In this document: piece by piece, positions 6,383 to 11,108 of the stretch
Numbering within the stretch: the stretch's first letter is position 1
How the letters are laid out: every line of letters starts with the position of its first letter
From: CADEEN01 sp035716845
GTDB lineage: Bacteria > Pseudomonadota > Gammaproteobacteria > Burkholderiales > Burkholderiaceae_C
Length of the DNA stretch: 11,108 nt
Reading direction: 5' to 3'
Assembly (NCBI GenBank): GCA_035716845.1
Contig: DASTJE010000082.1
Location: 1-11,108 of the forward strand
Notes under the pieces: generated by a model
What the model was told of the DNA's origin: nothing
The model's input: only the letters and a program-made list of their open reading frames with translations
The model's database searches: none
Program-made: the position numbers and the translations under genes

Positions 6383-7684
6383 ATGTCCCCTGAAACACTC
6401 ACACTGCACGCGGCCGCGCGGCGCCGCCTGTTGGCCGGCACGGCCGCGGGGCTGACCCTGCCGGCCATCGCCCAGGGTGCCGAGGCGCCGCTGCGCATCG
6501 CCCTCGTGGAGGGGCTGTCGGGCGCTTTCGCCAATGCCGGCGAGGCCGTGTTCCGCAACCTCGTGTGGGCCGTCGAGCGCGTGAATGCGCGCGGCGGCGT
6601 GCGCATCGGCACGGCGCGCCGCCGCCTCGAACTCGTGCGTTTCGACAGCGAGGGCAACACCGAGAAGGCGCTGGGCCTGCTGCGCGCCGCGGTGGACCAG
6701 GGCATCGGCATCGTGGCTCAGGGCAACAGTTCGGCCACCGCCGCCGCACTGATCGAGGCCATCGACAAGCACAACGAACGCCAGCCCGAGCGGCGTGTGC
6801 TGCTGCTCAACTACTCGGCGGTCGAGCCCAGCCTCACCAACGAGCGCTGCAGCGCCTGGCACTTCCGCTTCGACGCGCATGCCGACATGCGCCTGTCCGC
6901 GCTGGTCGAGGTCATGAGGGCCGACGCCGCCTTGCAGCGTGTCTACCTGATCGGCCAGGACTACAGCTTCGGCCAGCATGTGCTGCGGCAGGCGCGCGCG
7001 CTGCTCGCAGCGCGCCGGCCCGATGTGCGCATCGTCGGCGAGGAACTGCACCCCCTGGGCCGCGTGAAGGACTTCCTGCCCTACGCGGCCAAGATCCAGG
7101 CCAGCGGCGCGCAGGCGGTGCTCACCGGCAACTGGGGCAACGACCTCACGCTGCTGGTCAAGGCCTGCCGAGAGGTCGGCCTCGCCGCGCGCTTCTACAC
7201 CTTCTACGGCAACGCACTGGGCGCGCCGGCCGCGCTCGGGGAGGCCGGCGTGGGTGCCGTCTATGCGGTCGCCGAATGGCACCCGAACGCGGGCGGGGCC
7301 GCCTCGGACGCGTTCTACGCCGCCTTCCGGCGCCGCTTCCCGGATCCGCGCGACGACTACGTGCACGCGCGCATGCAGGTGATGATCGAGATGCTGGCCG
7401 AGGCGGTCGAACGCGCCGGCAGCGTGGAGGCCGGCGCCGTGGCGGCCGCGCTGTCGGGCGCGCGCTATGACGGCAGGAGCCTGGGTGGTCTGGCCACCGC
7501 CGCGATGCGCGCCGAGGATCACCAGCTGCAGCAGCCGCTGATCGTCAGCGTGATGGATCGCGCCGGCGCGCCGGGCGTGCGGCACGATGTCGAAGGCTCG
7601 GGCTTCGGCTTTCGCACCGTGCGGCGCTTCGACGCCGAGCAGGTCACCTTGCCGCACGGCTGCCGCATGGCGCGACCGGCCTGA
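6383..7684 (+). CDS. Periplasmic substrate-binding protein, branched-chain amino acid ABC type
   Basis: The 433-residue protein resembles the type I periplasmic binding proteins of LivJ/LivK-type ABC importers (Peripla_BP_6). The ATG at 6383 gives a signal peptide: an arginine-rich n-region (RRRLLAG, 13-19), a short hydrophobic core and Ala-rich cleavage sites near residues 30-35. The RRRLL pattern could mark a Tat signal but is not a full consensus. Mature features are RIALVEGLSGAFANAG (38-53), the ligand-loop position seen in the family; FDSEGN (87-92); and AQGNSSATAAALIEAI, near the interlobe cleft. An in-frame ATG at 6320 would add 21 residues before the signal peptide and sits almost on the predicted transcription start, so it is less likely. 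No permease or ATPase genes are adjacent. The ligand is unknown; amino acids, amides and aromatic acids are all possible. Confidence 0.88.
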   Translation: MSPETLTLHAAARRRLLAGTAAGLTLPAIAQGAEAPLRIALVEGLSGAFANAGEAVFRNLVWAVERVNARGGVRIGTARRRLELVRFDSEGNTEKALGLLRAAVDQGIGIVAQGNSSATAAALIEAIDKHNERQPERRVLLLNYSAVEPSLTNERCSAWHFRFDAHADMRLSALVEVMRADAALQRVYLIGQDYSFGQHVLRQARALLAARRPDVRIVGEELHPLGRVKDFLPYAAKIQASGAQAVLTGNWGNDLTLLVKACREVGLAARFYTFYGNALGAPAALGEAGVGAVYAVAEWHPNAGGAASDAFYAAFRRRFPDPRDDYVHARMQVMIEMLAEAVERAGSVEAGAVAAALSGARYDGRSLGGLATAAMRAEDHQLQQPLIVSVMDRAGAPGVRHDVEGSGFGFRTVRRFDAEQVTLPHGCRMARPA

Positions 7685-7707
7685 ACCCTTCGCGCGGGAA
7701 CACCCTC

Positions 7708-8856
7708 ATGCGACCGACCATCGAGAAGCTGCCTGCCTCGCGCATCCGCGAGGTCGCGAATGCGGGCATCGGCCGCGCCGACGTGCTGGCGTTCTGGTTC
7801 GGCGAGAGCGACGAGGTCACGCGCGAGCCGGTGCGGCAGGCGGCCATCGAGTCCCTGGCCCGCGGCGAGACCTTCTATGCGCACAACCTCGGCCTGGCCG
7901 AGCTGCGCGAGGCCGTGGCGCGCTACACGAGCGGGCTGCACCGGCCGATCGGTGCCGACCGCGTGGCGATCACGTCGTCCGGCGTGTCGGCACTGATGTT
8001 GGCGCAACAGATGCTGGTGGACGCCGGCGACGAGGTCGTGGCGGTGGTCCCGGTGTGGCCCAACCTGACGGCCCAGCCCGAAATCATGGGTGCTCGCGTG
8101 CACCGCGTGGCCCTGCAACCGCGCGACGGCGCATGGACGCTCGACCTCGAACGCCTCCTGTCGGCCATCACGCCAGCCACGCGGGTGCTGGTGGTCAATG
8201 CGCCGAACAACCCGACCGGATGGACGCTCTCGCGCGCGGAGCAGCAGGCCGTGCTCGCGCGCTGCAGGCGCACGGGCACCTGGATCCTGGCCGACGAGGT
8301 CTACGAGCGCCTGTGGTTCGGCGATGGCAAGGCCGCGCCCAGCTTCCTGGACATCGCGGAGCCCGACGATCGGCTGGTCGTGGTGCACAGCTTCTCGAAG
8401 TCGTTCCTGATGACCGGATGGCGCCTGGGATGGATGGTGTTGCCACCGGGCCATCTCGACGCGATGGGCAAGCTGATCGAGTTCAACACCTCGTGCGCGC
8501 CCGTGTTCGTGCAGCGTGCCGGCCTCGCGGCGCTGGCCGACGCCGCCGAGACGGTGCCGGCGCTGGTCGCACGACTCAAGGGCTGCCGCGATCGACTCCT
8601 GGGCGGCTTGCAGGTCCTGCCCGGGGTGCAAGTGGCCAGCCCGTTGGGGGGCATGTACGCCTTCTTCCGCGTCGAGGGCCGTGACGACTCGCTGGGTTTC
8701 GCCCGCAGCCTGGTCGCCGAGCACGGACTGGGCCTGGCGCCCGGTGTGGCCTTCGGCGACGAGGCCGAGGGCTGGCTGCGCTGGTGCTTCGCGTCGCGCG
8801 ACCCGCAGCGGCTGGACCAGGGGCTCGCGCGGCTGCGCACCGCGCTGCGTCTATAA
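7708..8856 (+). CDS. PLP-dependent aminotransferase, class I/II
   Basis: The 382-residue fold-type I aminotransferase moves an amino group between an amino acid and a 2-oxo acid in the cytoplasm. PLP-site residues are visible: Asn168 region in NAPNNPTG (164-171), Asp196 and Tyr199 in LADEVYE (194-200), the Schiff-base Lys231 in SFSKSFLMTGWRLGW (228-242) with Arg239 binding phosphate, and a C-terminal Arg358 in GWLRWCFA expected to hold the substrate carboxylate. The pattern fits the AspC/aromatic-type gamma subgroup but not a specific named enzyme, so no symbol is given. The ATG at 7708 is preceded by GGGAA (7696-7700) at 7-nt spacing. It follows the binding-protein gene by 23 nt and is probably in the same transcript, hinting at use of an imported amino acid. 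Its TAA stop lies inside the rpsO -10 box. Confidence 0.93.
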   Translation: MRPTIEKLPASRIREVANAGIGRADVLAFWFGESDEVTREPVRQAAIESLARGETFYAHNLGLAELREAVARYTSGLHRPIGADRVAITSSGVSALMLAQQMLVDAGDEVVAVVPVWPNLTAQPEIMGARVHRVALQPRDGAWTLDLERLLSAITPATRVLVVNAPNNPTGWTLSRAEQQAVLARCRRTGTWILADEVYERLWFGDGKAAPSFLDIAEPDDRLVVVHSFSKSFLMTGWRLGWMVLPPGHLDAMGKLIEFNTSCAPVFVQRAGLAALADAAETVPALVARLKGCRDRLLGGLQVLPGVQVASPLGGMYAFFRVEGRDDSLGFARSLVAEHGLGLAPGVAFGDEAEGWLRWCFASRDPQRLDQGLARLRTALRL

Positions 8857-8857
8857 T
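8852..8857 (+). promoter_or_regulatory. rpsO promoter -10 box overlapping the upstream stop codon
   Basis: TATAAT at 8852-8857 is a perfect -10 consensus in otherwise GC-rich sequence, and bases 8854-8856 are also the TAA stop of the aminotransferase gene. Initiation near 8864 would give a leader of about 137 nt before rpsO. No good TTGACA-like -35 is seen at the expected distance (about 8829-8834). Confidence 0.6.
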
Positions 8858-8878
8858 CCCAGGCTGCGCAGCTCTCTG

Positions 8879-8965
8879 GCTGTGCAAGCACAGCACGGCG
8901 CGGGTCGGTTTCACCTGCGACCGCAAGTCCAACCGGAAACCGTTGCGGCAAGGCCCGAAGGGGGC
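8879..8965 (+). promoter_or_regulatory. Structured rpsO 5' leader, possible S15 autoregulatory element
   Basis: Three stems can be drawn between the predicted transcription start and the ribosome binding site. GCTGTGC (8879-8885) and GCACAGC (8888-8894) are perfect complements, forming a 6-bp stem with a CAAG loop. CGGTTTC (8906-8912) pairs perfectly with GAAACCG (8936-8942) and encloses a small TGC/GCA hairpin. GCCC (8953-8956) can pair with GGGC (8962-8965). S15 is known to repress its own mRNA through leader structures that differ between bacterial groups. Whether this leader binds S15 is inference. Confidence 0.4.
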
Positions 8966-9000
8966 ACGGCGGCGGCTTCCATGACACAGGAAACTCGTCC

Positions 9001-9270
9001 ATGTCGCTTTCCACCACCCAGAAGGCCGAGATCGTCAAGGCCAACGCCCGCGGCGGCGCCGATACCGGCAGCCCGGAAGTGCAGGTCGCGCTGCTGACCG
9101 CCCGCATCAACGAACTGACGCCGCATTTCAAGACCCACGCCAAGGACCACCACGGCCGGCGCGGTCTGCTCAAGCTGGTCAACCAGCGCAAGCGCCTGCT
9201 GTCCTACCTGAAGGACAAGGACGCCGAGCGCTACACCGCGCTGATCCAGAAGCTGGGTCTGCGCAAGTAA
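9001..9270 (+). CDS. rpsO: 30S ribosomal protein S15
   Basis: S15 is a primary binding protein of the 16S rRNA central domain and forms an intersubunit bridge. The 89-residue length and sequence are family-typical: RGGADTGSPEVQVALLTARINELTPHF spans about residues 17-43 (GSPE is the conserved turn), DHHGRRGLLKLVNQRKRLLSYL spans about 49-70 (the His/Asp-rich rRNA contact and the last helices), and IQKLGLRK ends the protein. AGGA at 8988-8991 precedes the ATG by 9 nt. It has its own promoter overlapping the upstream gene, and pnp lies downstream, the usual rpsO-pnp pairing. The stop is TAA at 9268-9270. Confidence 0.98.
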   Translation: MSLSTTQKAEIVKANARGGADTGSPEVQVALLTARINELTPHFKTHAKDHHGRRGLLKLVNQRKRLLSYLKDKDAERYTALIQKLGLRK

Positions 9271-9280
9271 GTCCGCCGGA

Positions 9281-9305
9281 GACGGGGTGCCCGAGGCGCC
9301 CCGTC
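9281..9305 (+). terminator. GC-rich hairpin after rpsO (terminator or intercistronic stem)
   Basis: GACGGGGTGCC (9281-9291) pairs with GGCGCCCCGTC (9295-9305) around a CGA loop, giving eleven pairs with one G-T wobble. It starts 10 nt after the rpsO stop. The sequence after it (CTCGTTCCC) has no clear T tract, so it may attenuate, or protect the rpsO 3' end, and not stop all transcription. In E. coli an rpsO terminator occupies the same place and part of the transcription continues into pnp. Confidence 0.65.
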
Positions 9306-9345
9306 CTCGTTCCCGGAGACCCTGTCCACGCCTGACGCGCTGCTC

Positions 9346-9404
9346 ATGTCATTCCAACGCTGCTCCCTTCCCAGTCGAAGCGGCGAGTCGCACTGGAATG
9401 GCAT
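9346..9404 (+). promoter_or_regulatory. Long two-part hairpin in the pnp leader, candidate RNase III/PNPase autoregulatory site
   Basis: ATGTCATTCCA (9346-9356) pairs with TGGAATGGCAT (9394-9404) over eleven positions with one G-T wobble. Inside it, CGCTGCT (9358-9364) pairs with AGCGGCG (9379-9385) over seven, again with one wobble, separated by an asymmetric internal loop. The structure ends 49 nt before the pnp start codon. In E. coli, RNase III cuts a long stem in the pnp leader and PNPase then destabilises its own mRNA. Position and shape match that arrangement; the mechanism here is inferred. Confidence 0.55.
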
Positions 9405-9453
9405 CCCGCCGACGGCTTCGTGGGGCTCCAACCAACGTCCCTAAGGAGACACC

Positions 9454-11108
<1,655 letters not shown>

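Noticed and set aside
6305..7657. Open frame antisense to the binding-protein gene (450 codons)
   Set aside because: The plus-strand frame has a signal peptide and a recognisable binding-protein fold; the antisense product has no recognisable domain.
8981..9097. Short frame starting at an ATG 20 nt before rpsO and overlapping it (38 codons)
   Set aside because: It has no ribosome binding site of its own, and its product is an out-of-frame Arg/Pro-rich reading of rpsO.

Overview
This 11.1 kb window is GC-rich (roughly two thirds G+C by eye), tightly packed and almost entirely on the + strand. The iscS-iscU-iscA-hscB-hscA-fdx order, the GC-rich codon use, the protein sequences and the rpsO-pnp pair together suggest a betaproteobacterium, probably of the Burkholderiales. 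That placement is an inference from gene content and was not tested by a search. The window looks like ordinary chromosome. I see no insertion sequence, phage gene, CRISPR array, tRNA or rRNA.

Positions 1-4781 hold most of an ISC iron-sulfur cluster assembly operon. IscS (5' end cut off by the window) is the cysteine desulfurase, IscU the scaffold, IscA the A-type carrier, HscB and HscA the J-protein/Hsp70 pair that releases clusters from IscU, and Fdx the [2Fe-2S] ferredoxin. Junctions are short or overlapping, which fits one transcript. One unexpected member, a GNAT-family acetyltransferase, sits between iscA and hscB and shares an ATGA stop/start with hscB. No iscX follows fdx. The operon ends in a hairpin shared with a convergent gene for a small, uncharacterised protein (4802-5086, minus strand) that may contain a winged-helix fold.

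Positions 5087-7684 start with a 171-bp divergent promoter region. It is followed by tsaD, the catalytic subunit for the t6A tRNA modification, and then by a separately promoted gene for a periplasmic substrate-binding protein of the branched-chain amino acid type. No ABC permease or ATPase genes are nearby. A class I/II PLP-dependent aminotransferase (7708-8856) follows after 23 nt and is probably co-transcribed.

Positions 8857-11108 hold the rpsO-pnp locus. A consensus TATAAT overlaps the aminotransferase stop codon and is followed by a structured leader of about 137 nt before rpsO (ribosomal protein S15). A GC-rich hairpin follows rpsO, then a long two-part hairpin that resembles the RNase III-processed pnp leader known from enterobacteria. 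The pnp gene (PNPase) runs off the right end of the window before its KH and S1 domains.

No clearly new multi-gene system is visible. The points most worth a second look are the GNAT gene inside the isc operon, the uncharacterised 94-residue protein, and the RNA structures at the fdx terminus and in the rpsO and pnp leaders.
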